Source: CAYQUC01 sp964420605 (GTDB lineage Bacteria > Pseudomonadota > Gammaproteobacteria > UBA6429 > Thiohalophilaceae). Taken from it: 64,000 bases of DNA. Made by a program: the position numbers and the translations under genes. How positions within the stretch are numbered: the stretch's first letter is position 1; the number at the start of each line of letters is the position of its first letter. The stretch spans positions 7,550-71,549 of the forward strand of contig CAYQUC010000008.1 of the NCBI GenBank assembly GCA_964420605.1. The letters run 5' to 3'. The notes under the pieces are model-generated. The model was not told where the DNA came from. It ran no database searches and saw only the letters and a program-made list of their open reading frames with translations. Below, piece after piece: positions 36,702 through 46,065 of the stretch.

Positions 36702-37040
36702 TTAGTCTACATCACGAAATTCAGAAACGCGAATTCGACCATTCACCATACGCGACTCACGGGACATAATTTTTTCCATTTTTGCCCAGAAAGCGCTATT
36801 CAGATCAAAGTCAGCAGCAATGGCTGTGCCAAGTAATAAAATAAATAAATCAGCACACTCTTCAGCAATGTCACTTTTGCTTTTACCTTTTGTAACGGCT
36901 GATGATATTTCACCGAGTTCTTCGGCCATTAGTGCAATGCGATACGTTAACTCTTCACCACCGGTGTTTTTAAAATCGTGCTTGTCATGAAACTGTTGTA
37001 CGGTTTTCATCATGTCAGCAAATGAATCGGATTTAATCAC
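36702..37040 (-). CDS. MazG-like nucleotide pyrophosphohydrolase
   Basis: The 112-residue all-alpha protein carries the metal-binding motifs of the MazG/RS21-C6 superfamily: EELGE at residues 40-44 and EECAD at 60-64. It should hydrolyse NTPs or dNTPs to the monophosphate. It sits between glyS (5 bp away) and gmhB, a place where the Pseudomonas order has no such gene, but it is clearly part of this operon. The substrate is unknown. Confidence 0.85.
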   Translation of the reverse strand: MIKSDSFADMMKTVQQFHDKHDFKNTGGEELTYRIALMAEELGEISSAVTKGKSKSDIAEECADLFILLLGTAIAADFDLNSAFWAKMEKIMSRESRMVNGRIRVSEFRDVD

Positions 37041-37045
37041 GGTTA

Positions 37046-39145
37046 TTAACTCGTTTGGAGCTTGGATATGTCGGCAACGTTTAAAAATAATTGTTGTATT
37101 AAATTTAATATAGCCAGACGATTATTTCGAATTTCTAAGTTTTCATCTAACACCATCACATTATCAAAGAAGCCATCAACGGGTTCTTTAAGTACCGAAA
37201 GTTCTTGTAGAATTGCAGTGTAATCTAATTTTTCCATTAAAGGCTCGATGCCTTTTTGAACGGTTTCTAAGTGATTGTATAACTCGGCCTCAGCTTCATC
37301 AGTGAATTTATCCGGATTTATTGCGCTTGGTAGTTCGCCTTCAACTTTTTTAAGAATGTTTGCAATACGTTTATTTGCTGCTGATAAACTGCTTGCTTCG
37401 GGTCGTTTCTTAAAATAATCGACGGCTTTAATTCTGGCGTGTATGTCAGATGGGGTTAAATTAAATTGTGATACAACCGCATCAAATACTGTAAATTCAA
37501 TATTGAGATCACTGTAGTATGCGCGTAATCGATCGATCATAAATTGATGAAGATCGTTAATGTTGTTATTGGCCTTTAATTTTTTATCAAATGTATTGGC
37601 ACTGGCTACTAATAATTTATTGATATCAAGTGGCAAATCACATTCTATCAGAATGCGTAAGGTGCCAATGGTAGCACGACGTAATGCAAACGGATCTTTA
37701 TCACCTGTTGGTTTTTGGCCAATGGCAAAAATACCAACTAAGGTATCTATTTTGTCGGCAATAGCCAGAATCTGAGAGTTAATTGCTTTGGGGACATCAT
37801 CACCTGCAAATCTCGGTTTATAATAATCATCAAGTGCAATACAAACGGCATCATTAAAGTTTTCTAATTTGGCGTAGTAACGCCCCATTACGCCTTGTAA
37901 GTCAGTGAATTCCATTACCATTTCAGTTAGTAAATCGCACTTACATAATTCGGCAGCGGTTTGTGCATCATTTTTATTATTGCTGATGCCTGCGGCTGTT
38001 AATTGATCGGATATATCACCGGCTAATGATTTAACGCGTTGTACTTTATCGTATATACTGCCAAGCTGCTTTTGAAAAACAACTGATTTGAGTTTTTCAA
38101 GTCGTGCTGATAAGTTTGTTTTTTTATCCAATTGCCAAAAAAACTCTGCATCGGCCAAACGTGGACGAATAACGCGTTCATTACCTTGTTGTACTTTGAG
38201 GACATCTTTGCTGGCGATGTTGGCAATGGTGATAAAATATTGTGTAAGTTTGTTATCTGAATCAACGGTATGAAAATATTTTTGATTTGATTTCATGGTT
38301 GAAATCAATGCTTCTGATGGGATATCCAAAAACTGTGGCTCAAATTCACCCATAACAGCAACGGGCCACTCAACCATTGCGGTAACTTCATTTAATAAAT
38401 CATCATCAACTACGGCAGTAATATTGATATTAGCGACAATATCGGTAAGTTGTTGTTGAATGTTTTTTTTGCGTTCATCAAAGCTGGCAACGACACGGCC
38501 TTTTTTAAGCAATATGTGTTCATAATCGTCAGGCTTGGAGATGTTTAAATTTTTGGGCGCATGAAAGCGGTGGCCGAAAGTTTGCTTACCACTTTTAATA
38601 CCGAATAATTCTGTTTCAATTATTTCTTTTCCGAATAAAATAGTAAGACGGTGTACTGGGCGAACAAATTGAGCATCGCCGCTGCCCCAGCGCATACGTT
38701 TTGGTGTTGGCAATTTGTCTAAACTTTGTCGTAAGATATCAGGAATTAAACTGCTGGTTGTTTGTCCTTTGGTTTGTGTTCGTGCAACTAACCAGGTGCC
38801 TTTTTTGGTATCGAGTGTTTCTAATTCGTCGACAGATAAGCCAACTGATTTTGCAAACCCAGTAGCTGCCTTAGTTGGCACGCCCTCTTCATCAAAAGCA
38901 GCAGTGACAGCAGGACCGCGTTTTTCAATTTCTGTGTCGGGTTGTATTTCGTCTAACGCATAAATAACGACAGCAAGTCTTCTCGGTGTCGCAAAAGATT
39001 TTATTGTGCCAAAATTTAAATTTAAATTTTTTAAACCCGAGGTAATGCCATCAGTGAACGCATTTGATAGGGACAATAATGCCTTCGGTGGTAATTCTTC
39101 TGTTCCAACTTCTATTAGTAAGTCGCGTTGTTTAATCGTTGCCAT
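37046..39145 (-). CDS. glyS: Glycyl-tRNA synthetase beta subunit
   Basis: The 699-residue beta subunit starts with DLLIEVGTEELPPKAL, which is diagnostic. Family segments KRGPAV, RPVHRLTILFG and HRFHAPKN lie in order, and the ADKIDTLVGIFAIGQKPTGDKDPFALRR block is intact. It pairs with GlyQ as an alpha2beta2 enzyme. The start ATG overlaps the glyQ stop as TAATG, so the two are translationally coupled. Confidence 0.97.
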   Translation of the reverse strand: MATIKQRDLLIEVGTEELPPKALLSLSNAFTDGITSGLKNLNLNFGTIKSFATPRRLAVVIYALDEIQPDTEIEKRGPAVTAAFDEEGVPTKAATGFAKSVGLSVDELETLDTKKGTWLVARTQTKGQTTSSLIPDILRQSLDKLPTPKRMRWGSGDAQFVRPVHRLTILFGKEIIETELFGIKSGKQTFGHRFHAPKNLNISKPDDYEHILLKKGRVVASFDERKKNIQQQLTDIVANINITAVVDDDLLNEVTAMVEWPVAVMGEFEPQFLDIPSEALISTMKSNQKYFHTVDSDNKLTQYFITIANIASKDVLKVQQGNERVIRPRLADAEFFWQLDKKTNLSARLEKLKSVVFQKQLGSIYDKVQRVKSLAGDISDQLTAAGISNNKNDAQTAAELCKCDLLTEMVMEFTDLQGVMGRYYAKLENFNDAVCIALDDYYKPRFAGDDVPKAINSQILAIADKIDTLVGIFAIGQKPTGDKDPFALRRATIGTLRILIECDLPLDINKLLVASANTFDKKLKANNNINDLHQFMIDRLRAYYSDLNIEFTVFDAVVSQFNLTPSDIHARIKAVDYFKKRPEASSLSAANKRIANILKKVEGELPSAINPDKFTDEAEAELYNHLETVQKGIEPLMEKLDYTAILQELSVLKEPVDGFFDNVMVLDENLEIRNNRLAILNLIQQLFLNVADISKLQTS

Positions 39146-40074
39146 TATGCATTGGCCTCGCGTTTTAATTTATTGCTGTCTTGATTTTTGAGTAACGGAA
39201 ACCCCTGTTTTTCACGGCTGGCATAATAAAGCTCGGCAACTGCGCGTGATAAATTACGGATGCGTAAAATATACCGTTGACGTTCAGTAACTGAAATTGC
39301 ATGACGTGCATCGAGCAAATTAAAAGTATGTGATGCTTTTAAAACTTGTTCGTAAGCAGGCAGCGGTAAACTGTGTTCAATTAATTTTTCGCTACTTGAT
39401 TCGCAAGCATCAAACAGTTTAAACAAGGATTCAACGTCGGCATGTTCAAAATTATAGGTTGACTGCTCTACTTCGTTTTGATGAAAAATATCCCCATAGC
39501 TAACTGGGCCGTCGGGACCATTGGACCAAACAATATCATAAATACTGTCAACGCCTTGGATGTACATTGCGAGTCGTTCCAGACCATAGGTTATTTCACC
39601 TGCAACCGGACGGCATTCCAAGCCACCCACTTGTTGAAAATAAGTAAACTGCGTTACTTCCATGCCATTTAACCAAACTTCCCAACCAAGTCCCCAGGCA
39701 CCTAAGGTGGGAGATTCCCAGTTATCTTCGACAAAGCGAATATCGTGTACTAAAGGATCGAAGCCCAACATACTCAGAGATTCTAAATACAATTCTTGTA
39801 TATTATCTGGTGAGGGTTTAAGTAATACTTGGAACTGATAATAGTGCTGTAACCGATTTGGGTTCTTGCCATAACGTCCGTCTGTTGGTCGGCGTGATGG
39901 TTGAACATAGGCAGTACGCCAAGGCTCGGGCCCAATCGCACGAATAAAAGTTGCAGGATGAAAGGTACCAGCACCAACTTCCATATCATATGGTTGCATA
40001 ATTGTGCAGCCATTTCGTGCCCAGAAATTTTGCAGCGCGAAAATCAGACCTTGAAATGTTGATGGGTCAAACAT
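39145..40074 (-). CDS. glyQ: Glycyl-tRNA synthetase alpha subunit
   Basis: The 309-residue catalytic subunit begins MFDPSTFQGLIFALQNFWARNGC, as the family does. A TTG 12 codons upstream would extend it but is unlikely. Motifs MEVGAGTFHPATFIRAIGPEPW and YVQPSRRPTDGRYGKNPNRLQHYYQFQ are intact. First gene of the operon glyQ-glyS-mazG-like-gmhB-plsC. The promoter must lie in the 326-bp gap shared with the divergent unknown gene. Confidence 0.96.
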   Translation of the reverse strand: MFDPSTFQGLIFALQNFWARNGCTIMQPYDMEVGAGTFHPATFIRAIGPEPWRTAYVQPSRRPTDGRYGKNPNRLQHYYQFQVLLKPSPDNIQELYLESLSMLGFDPLVHDIRFVEDNWESPTLGAWGLGWEVWLNGMEVTQFTYFQQVGGLECRPVAGEITYGLERLAMYIQGVDSIYDIVWSNGPDGPVSYGDIFHQNEVEQSTYNFEHADVESLFKLFDACESSSEKLIEHSLPLPAYEQVLKASHTFNLLDARHAISVTERQRYILRIRNLSRAVAELYYASREKQGFPLLKNQDSNKLKREANA

Positions 40075-40400
40075 CTGGTTTTTATTGAATTTGTCTCTTT
40101 TTCCAACCAAGTTAGTACCTGCTAATATTCAGTGCTATTCAGATAATCCTAAAGGCGGCATTATAACCATGCTAGCTTGAGGTAAACAGGGCTTTAATGA
40201 TAATTGTTTACTGGATCACGTGAATAATTAAGTGAAATGCTAATCATTTCGTTAGCCTACTCTAATCTATTGATTTTATTGACAATAACAATAAATTAAT
40301 ATAATACCTTAACTATTTACTAGGTTAATAGAGCTGCATTGTAGTATATTGGTTCAAGTTTAGCGTCTGATGTGACGTTATACTAGATAGAGGTGAAACG

Positions 40401-40973
40401 ATGACATCTATTATAGTTGATAGTACAACGGCTCAGTGGCACAAGTTGGTTTTAGAGGCGCAACAAATTACTCAAAGTCCATTAAATGAAGATTTAGAAA
40501 GTTATCTGGTCTTTATGTTGATGCGAAATATCACTAATTCTGCCATTAATTCTCGCGTTATGGCGCTTGAATATATTGACAGTATTAACCGCTCTGGCTC
40601 CGAACGAGAAATGCGATTACGTGATGTTGGTGATCAATGTTTGTTATTTTCTGGTTTATACCCACAACGAGCCCAACGTCGACAAATGAAGGTTAAATAC
40701 TATGTTGATTTAGGTCGTACTGCCTATTTACATTTAGCCGACGATCTTAGCGCTGGCGTGGCAAAACTTTATCAGCAATTATCAGACTCTTTTGTTTATG
40801 TCATGGATACCTTGTTGGCGATTAGAAGCATGAGTCAACAATCGCAAAATGGGGATGTCTTAATGGCGTTTGAACTATGGCAAGACATTAATAGCCAACA
40901 CAGTTTTCGTGTCCTTCAACAGACATTATCAAAAAACAGTGTTTTCGCTAAATCAAATTCACAATTACACTAA
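40401..40973 (+). CDS. Protein of unknown function beside glyQ
   Basis: The 190-residue product has no signal peptide or membrane segment and looks mainly helical. A conspicuous, probably conserved block spans about residues 62-125 (SGSEREMRLRDVGDQCLLFS, then PQRAQRRQMKVKYYVDLGRTAY). I recognise no catalytic motif. The response-regulator gene begins 11 bp after its stop, so the two form an operon and may act together. Start ATG follows AGAGGTGAAACG. Confidence 0.65.
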   Translation: MTSIIVDSTTAQWHKLVLEAQQITQSPLNEDLESYLVFMLMRNITNSAINSRVMALEYIDSINRSGSEREMRLRDVGDQCLLFSGLYPQRAQRRQMKVKYYVDLGRTAYLHLADDLSAGVAKLYQQLSDSFVYVMDTLLAIRSMSQQSQNGDVLMAFELWQDINSQHSFRVLQQTLSKNSVFAKSNSQLH

Positions 40974-40983
40974 CATATAAAGC

Positions 40984-42120
40984 GTGCCAAAATTTTTAAT
41001 TCTCTCAGTCGACGATGATTCATTCACTCAAGGCTTGATTAAAGAAATATTATCAAATGAGTATGAAATTTCTTTAGTTCCGTCAGGTGAAGCGTGTTTA
41101 TTGTATCTTGAAGATCATACCCCCGATTTAATTTTACTCGATGTTTCTATGCCTCCGGGGATTAATGGTTTTGAAACGTGTCGAGGCCTAAAGAAAAATG
41201 AAAAATTATTGAATGTACCGGTGATATTTGTTTCTGGTCAATCCTCAGAAGCTGAACGTTTAGAAGGTTATGAGTCAGGCGGTGTTGATTATATTTTAAA
41301 GCCGTTTGAGATTGAATATCTACGCGATACAATAAATTTGAACTTGGAGCTAGCTAGACAAAATAGTAAAAAAAATAAGCTTGAACAAAGCTTATCAGAT
41401 TCAAATCAATCTGCTATACATGCGTTAAATTACAGTAATGATTTAATTTTAGTTATTCAATTTTATGAACACTGCCATAAATTTGATACTCAAGAAATTA
41501 TTGCAAGGCAATTATTATCAATTACAACATCGCTAGGATTACGCACAGTAATTCAAATTAGAATGAATGGCACTAGTAAGGAATTTAGTGACTATGGTGT
41601 AGTGACTCCGCTGGAGCGAGAAGTAATTTATGAAAACCATGAGCTTGGAATGTTTTATAAACTGCACAGTTATTTAATGGTTAATCATTCTAATATATCC
41701 ATATTAATTAAAAATATGCCCGTAGAAACGGATGCGGAACATGAGTTAACGTACAGTAAGTTACAAGAAACATTACGGGCGTTAAATTATGCTGCCAATA
41801 GATGCGTTACAAAATTGATTAAAAAAAGTAATTTACATGCAAATTTTGGCTCAATTAAAAATAACGATTTAATCGATATTATGATTCTCAAATTACAAAA
41901 CATTTTTGATGATTATAAAGAAAATACAATTAAGAGCTTAAAAGAAATAATTGACTCACTGGATTTATTAAAGCAAGAATCATACTCCGAGACTGTTAAA
42001 GCACAAATAGGCGCTATTATCAAAACGGCATTAAGTGAGACCTCAGAATTACAAAATCAACAGCTTGAATTTCAAATAATAAAAGAAGAAATTGAAGATT
42101 TATTAGAAATAATCGCATAG
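40984..42120 (+). CDS. Response regulator with unrecognised output domain
   Basis: A GTG start follows 10 bp after the preceding stop. The receiver domain covers about residues 1-125: acidic pair in SVDDDSF, phospho-acceptor Asp in LILLDVSMPPGINGF, Lys in YILKPFE. A short coiled coil (about 125-150) leads to a region (about 155-280) that may be GAF-like, with a binding-pocket-like strand pattern (RTVIQIRMNGTSKEFSDYGV). The tail is a long helix (about 290-378) reminiscent of signalling coiled coils. It has no DNA-binding or enzymatic motif. Confidence 0.78.
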   Translation: MPKFLILSVDDDSFTQGLIKEILSNEYEISLVPSGEACLLYLEDHTPDLILLDVSMPPGINGFETCRGLKKNEKLLNVPVIFVSGQSSEAERLEGYESGGVDYILKPFEIEYLRDTINLNLELARQNSKKNKLEQSLSDSNQSAIHALNYSNDLILVIQFYEHCHKFDTQEIIARQLLSITTSLGLRTVIQIRMNGTSKEFSDYGVVTPLEREVIYENHELGMFYKLHSYLMVNHSNISILIKNMPVETDAEHELTYSKLQETLRALNYAANRCVTKLIKKSNLHANFGSIKNNDLIDIMILKLQNIFDDYKENTIKSLKEIIDSLDLLKQESYSETVKAQIGAIIKTALSETSELQNQQLEFQIIKEEIEDLLEIIA

Positions 42121-42263
42121 TCAAAATCTCAGCTTTTCAAATGTAACGCAAATAGTTTGTCATTTAAACCAGTAATGTAGATTAAACGTTATAATGGTAG
42201 ACAGATATCGGTATTTGTATTAATTTTCAAAATCAAATCAGTTATTAAAAACAGGATTGTTTA

Positions 42264-43250
42264 ATGAGATTAATAGAAGTTGTCGTTGATGGTGGTCACC
42301 TCGATACAATCAAAGGCATTGCTGAGCAGCATGGTATTATTGACTATTGGTCAATTCAAGGTTATGAAGAAGAGCGTTGTATTGTACGAATGTTGGTTGG
42401 GCCTGAAAAGCAACAAATAGTTTTAGACGCGGTACAAAATGCGGTTATCACGTCTGATAATGCCAGAGTTGTTATTTTACCGGTTGAAGCGACATTGCCG
42501 CGACCGGAGCAAGATGCAACGAGTGAACAAGCCTCTAAAATCGCGCGCACCCGTGAAGAGCTGTACCAAAACATTCAAAATGGCGCACAATTAAATAGTA
42601 ATTACTTACTAATGGTGGTGTTCTCGACTATCGTTGCAGCCATTGGCTTGTTAGAAAATAACGTTGCGGTAATCATTGGTGCCATGGTGATTGCTCCCCT
42701 GCTCGGGCCAAACATTGCTTTGTCGTTTGCTACCTCGATTGGCGATTCACAATTAATTTGGAAATCCTTTAAAACTAATGTCATTGGTATTTTTATTGCC
42801 TTATTAATCTCTTTGATAATTGGTTATTTATGGCATATTGAAAATCTTAATAGCGAAATTTTAGCGCGTACTGTGGTAGGTTTGGATATCGTACTGCTAG
42901 CATTGGCATCAGGTGCTGCTGCTGTTTTGTCCTTAACTTCGGGTGCAGCGAGTGCTTTGGTTGGCGTGATGGTTTCTGTGGCACTATTGCCGCCAACCGT
43001 GACTTTGGGTTTAATGCTAGGAACTGGATTATGGGATTTAGCCATGGGTGCTGGGTTATTATTATCGGTCAATATTGTGTGTGTGAATCTTTCGTCGAAA
43101 ATGGTATTTTTATTTAAAGGTGTTAAACCACGTCGGTGGTTAGAAAAACAAAAAGCCAAACAGTCTATGACAGTGTATATAACAGTATGGTTAATTGCGT
43201 TAATTTTGTTGGTAGTTTTAATGAAGCTCTATGAACGTATCGCTATTTAA
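42264..43250 (+). CDS. DUF389 family membrane protein
   Basis: The 328-residue protein has a soluble N-terminal region (about 1-110) with an RLIEVVVDGGHLDTI start, then the DUF389 membrane domain with about six segments. Its hallmark GAMVIAPLLGPNIALSFATSIGD is intact, followed by LTSGAASALVGVMVSVALLPPTV. The family (TIGR00341 type) is widespread but its function is not established. Single gene, convergent with the aminotransferase. Confidence 0.88.
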   Translation: MRLIEVVVDGGHLDTIKGIAEQHGIIDYWSIQGYEEERCIVRMLVGPEKQQIVLDAVQNAVITSDNARVVILPVEATLPRPEQDATSEQASKIARTREELYQNIQNGAQLNSNYLLMVVFSTIVAAIGLLENNVAVIIGAMVIAPLLGPNIALSFATSIGDSQLIWKSFKTNVIGIFIALLISLIIGYLWHIENLNSEILARTVVGLDIVLLALASGAAAVLSLTSGAASALVGVMVSVALLPPTVTLGLMLGTGLWDLAMGAGLLLSVNIVCVNLSSKMVFLFKGVKPRRWLEKQKAKQSMTVYITVWLIALILLVVLMKLYERIAI

Positions 43251-43283
43251 TCTGAATGGGCTATTTGCCAAACACAGTAATAT

Positions 43284-44477
43284 TCAAGTCGCTAATAATA
43301 CCGATAATAATTTTTTTCTGATTGAATTATCCATATTAATAATGTTCGGTAAGTACAGCATTTTATTAAGTAATGACTGAGCAAAGTGATTATTGTTAAT
43401 AGCAATTTGAGAGTGTTTCCCCAAGGTTGAATCAAACCCGTGTTGTAATAATGTTTTTTGTAAGTGTTCGGGATTTTCGGTCAATATTGGTATCAACCAA
43501 AAAGAATTAAACTGTGCTGAATAGCCGGGTATTTCATAATGGTGATTTAATTTTTGTATAAATTGTCGAGAGTGTATTTCGCGATTTTTAAATGAATCAT
43601 GATTATTGGTTTGTAAACGTAGATTAAGCAGATACAGTAAATGCAGCGGCGCTTTAAAACGTATTTGAGAAATTAAATTTGTGGCGTTAAAGCTCTTTGC
43701 TATTTTACTCATAGTTGTGTTGATATCATAGCGCAATAACATTAGCATCTTAATAAAAACAGTATAGAGTGTAGCAGACGATAATAATTTTAATACAGAA
43801 TACTTTATAAGCCGTTTAAAAAACCAAAATTCAGATTTAATTGGATAGTTATTTTCAATTAAATTAATTTTATCAAGCTGTTGTTGAGTTCTGGTTACTA
43901 CAATTGCTGCACCAAGGGCAGTTGATGATTTGATTACGCCAAAGCTAAATAAGCTAAAGTCAGCATATTGACTTCCATAATAGTTCGCACCACAAAAAGC
44001 CTGAGCACAATCTTCAATCAAAATAATATTATACTGTTTGCAGAGTTGATGTATTTTTTTAAGATTGTTAATCACTCCGTATAACTGAGCAATAATTATT
44101 ACCTTGGTATTTTTTGTGATCAAGTTCATCAAATTTTCGGGTGTTATAGTGAAATCTGCCGCGTTGAATGTGACCGCTATAACACTAAGGTTATGATCTG
44201 TCACTATAGCAGCCATATCCGGAATATTGATGGCACTCATTAACACTTCGGAACCAGCAGTTAAATGGAGTGACGTTAAAATAGCATCCAATGCAGTTCG
44301 AACGGTAAAACTAATTTTTACATAAGGTTTTTTCCAATGAGTAATAATTTGTTTTTCTAATGCTGCCTTTTTTATTGGAAAGCAATACGATAAAACGCAA
44401 CGATAAATGTATGATTGTGAAATATCAATATCGTGTCTTGGATATATTGTTGAAATTTTTTTTGGTAATCCTGTCAT
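43284..44477 (-). CDS. DegT/DnrJ/EryC1-type PLP aminotransferase
   Basis: The 397-residue fold-type I protein shows AINIPDMAAIVTDHNL near the start of the large domain, the LIEDCAQAF motif with the PLP-ring Asp, and a SFGVIKSS segment whose Lys is in the place of the PLP Schiff-base lysine. The C-terminal part is more divergent, with basic and hydrophobic stretches (LLRYDINTTM region). Such enzymes usually aminate nucleotide-linked keto sugars, but no sugar-pathway gene is near, so the substrate is open. Gene stands alone between convergent and divergent neighbours. Confidence 0.8.
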   Translation of the reverse strand: MTGLPKKISTIYPRHDIDISQSYIYRCVLSYCFPIKKAALEKQIITHWKKPYVKISFTVRTALDAILTSLHLTAGSEVLMSAINIPDMAAIVTDHNLSVIAVTFNAADFTITPENLMNLITKNTKVIIIAQLYGVINNLKKIHQLCKQYNIILIEDCAQAFCGANYYGSQYADFSLFSFGVIKSSTALGAAIVVTRTQQQLDKINLIENNYPIKSEFWFFKRLIKYSVLKLLSSATLYTVFIKMLMLLRYDINTTMSKIAKSFNATNLISQIRFKAPLHLLYLLNLRLQTNNHDSFKNREIHSRQFIQKLNHHYEIPGYSAQFNSFWLIPILTENPEHLQKTLLQHGFDSTLGKHSQIAINNNHFAQSLLNKMLYLPNIINMDNSIRKKLLSVLLAT

Positions 44478-44649
44478 ATTAATAAATTGAGTTTTGTATT
44501 TAATATTTTATGTGGTTTAAACTTTGATAAATTTCAACATTATACTGTAAATCAAGTTATTTAATTTTCAATAGTGTGAAGCTAATGGGATAGTTTGATA
44601 AATTCCACAGTTATAATCGCGCTTCACCGTTATTTGGACATTATATTCA

Positions 44650-45261
44650 ATGATAGAGAAAGTCGCACAAAAGGCATTTTCAGCCGTGATGATTGCATTT
44701 GTCGAAAATGAGATTGCATTTGGCAATGAATATCGAGCAGTCGAAATGGAATTGTTGGGTAGAGCTTCCATCGGGATTGAATTTAAATTACCTTTAAAAA
44801 CCAATCTGGATGAAGTTCTACAAACATTTGGTGTGAGTCCACCTAACCATGAGTCGGATCGTGGATTTCATGTTGTTAGTTTAAAATCAAACTATACAAA
44901 TGCACGCTCGGTGTATTTTCCACTAGATGAAAATAACATCGCGCAGCAGTCCATAATTAAATTTAATGCTGTAAACTATGCCTTGGCGCGTTTAAAAAAC
45001 AAGGAATGGTATAGCCTGGTAGCAAGCTGTAATCACAATACAGTCTTGATTACACAGACAGAAATGACGGACATTATTGCAACGGTTTTAGTCATTTCCA
45101 ATGCATTACGTGTTGGTTTTAACTGGAGTAGTGATTCTCAGCTTTGTTATCCGTTTAATAATGACATGGTTGTTGAAATTAACTTTGATGGCAATGCACT
45201 GCGTTTTTATCAAGACAATCAACATTATGCTAATCAAAGTGAGCTAGCCACTAAAGTGTAA
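44650..45261 (+). CDS. Protein of unknown function
   Basis: The 203-residue product has no signal peptide or clear membrane segment. It appears alpha/beta, with strands such as VEMELLGRASIGIEFKLPL and VEINFDGNALRFYQDN. I recognise no family. It is followed by a clear terminator overlapping its last codons, so it is a single-gene unit. Gene is divergent from the aminotransferase, with a 172-bp gap for two promoters. Confidence 0.6.
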   Translation: MIEKVAQKAFSAVMIAFVENEIAFGNEYRAVEMELLGRASIGIEFKLPLKTNLDEVLQTFGVSPPNHESDRGFHVVSLKSNYTNARSVYFPLDENNIAQQSIIKFNAVNYALARLKNKEWYSLVASCNHNTVLITQTEMTDIIATVLVISNALRVGFNWSSDSQLCYPFNNDMVVEINFDGNALRFYQDNQHYANQSELATKV

Positions 45262-45278
45262 TTTAGTGGCTCTTTTAT
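45246..45278 (+). terminator. Rho-independent terminator
   Basis: A 10-bp perfect stem AGCCACTAAA/TTTAGTGGCT with a 6-nt loop is followed by CTTTTATCTTT. It includes the final codons of the upstream gene. Confidence 0.8.
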
Positions 45279-45389
45279 CTTTGTCATAATTTGTCATATT
45301 TGACCATAAATAATCACTTTAGCACTATAGTAGTGTCATATTTGTTAGGTACTTTGTGTTTAATCGTTAACAAACAAAGGTCAGACAAA

Positions 45390-45701
45390 ATGAGACTACA
45401 AGCTAATCAAGTTAAAAATTTAAATCCTAATTTAATCGATACTCAAAAACAACGTGTTGCAAAATTGTATGGCATTTATTTAGAGGCCATGAAGGCGGCA
45501 TTTGATGAAGGCAATCGCTACGTAGCGCAAACGATGAATAACGGTGATCACGACTTACAATCAGCGTTACGGGTTAGGAGTTATCATATTGACAAGGCAG
45601 CTAAAAAATATCAAGAATATAATATTGAATCACTTGCACAGTTCTTTAATGTTAGTTCGAGTGAAATTAGAAATGCGACGAATATGCTTAATACGTTATG
45701 A
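45390..45701 (+). CDS. Small protein of unknown function with possible C-terminal HTH
   Basis: The ATG at 45390 follows AAAGGTCAGACA, a reasonable ribosome site; longer frames run into a terminator. The 103-residue product is helical. The C-terminal part (SLAQFFNVSSSEIRNATNML) resembles a helix-turn-helix in which NVSSSEIRNA would be turn and recognition helix, but this is tentative. Direct repeats TTGTCATA at 45281 and 45291, with a third copy TGTCATA at 45334, lie upstream and could be operator sites. No partner gene is adjacent. Confidence 0.6.
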   Translation: MRLQANQVKNLNPNLIDTQKQRVAKLYGIYLEAMKAAFDEGNRYVAQTMNNGDHDLQSALRVRSYHIDKAAKKYQEYNIESLAQFFNVSSSEIRNATNMLNTL

Positions 45702-46065
45702 TCTTTGTCGACAAAAAAAATTATTTTAGGTTAAGTTTTTTATATTATGTCTAAAAAAATACTTGTTTACTAATTAAATAACTATTTATTTAAACGATAA
45801 TCAAATATTCGAAATAAGTCATTTTAGGAATATGTCTCACTTAATAAATGCATAGTTTGTTATACTCATTATGCATTTTTATTGATAGTGAAGTTATTTC
45901 GTTAAAGTGAGAAATTAAATTAATGAAAGATAAATTCTAGTTTATAAAAAGAAAAATTAGCCTTAACTAGTATGTTTGTGACGCAAATTGACTCTTAGAT
46001 TCTATTCATAAATATCTTCAGTGTTTTATTATTCCATTAATGGACAACTTAGTTCTAACGATTAA
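45702..46065. other. Intergenic stretch with one weak hairpin
   Basis: The 364-bp gap has no ORF of note. A hairpin AAATGCATA/TATGCATTT at 45846-45878 followed by TT could terminate the preceding transcript. Otherwise I see nothing. Confidence 0.5.
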
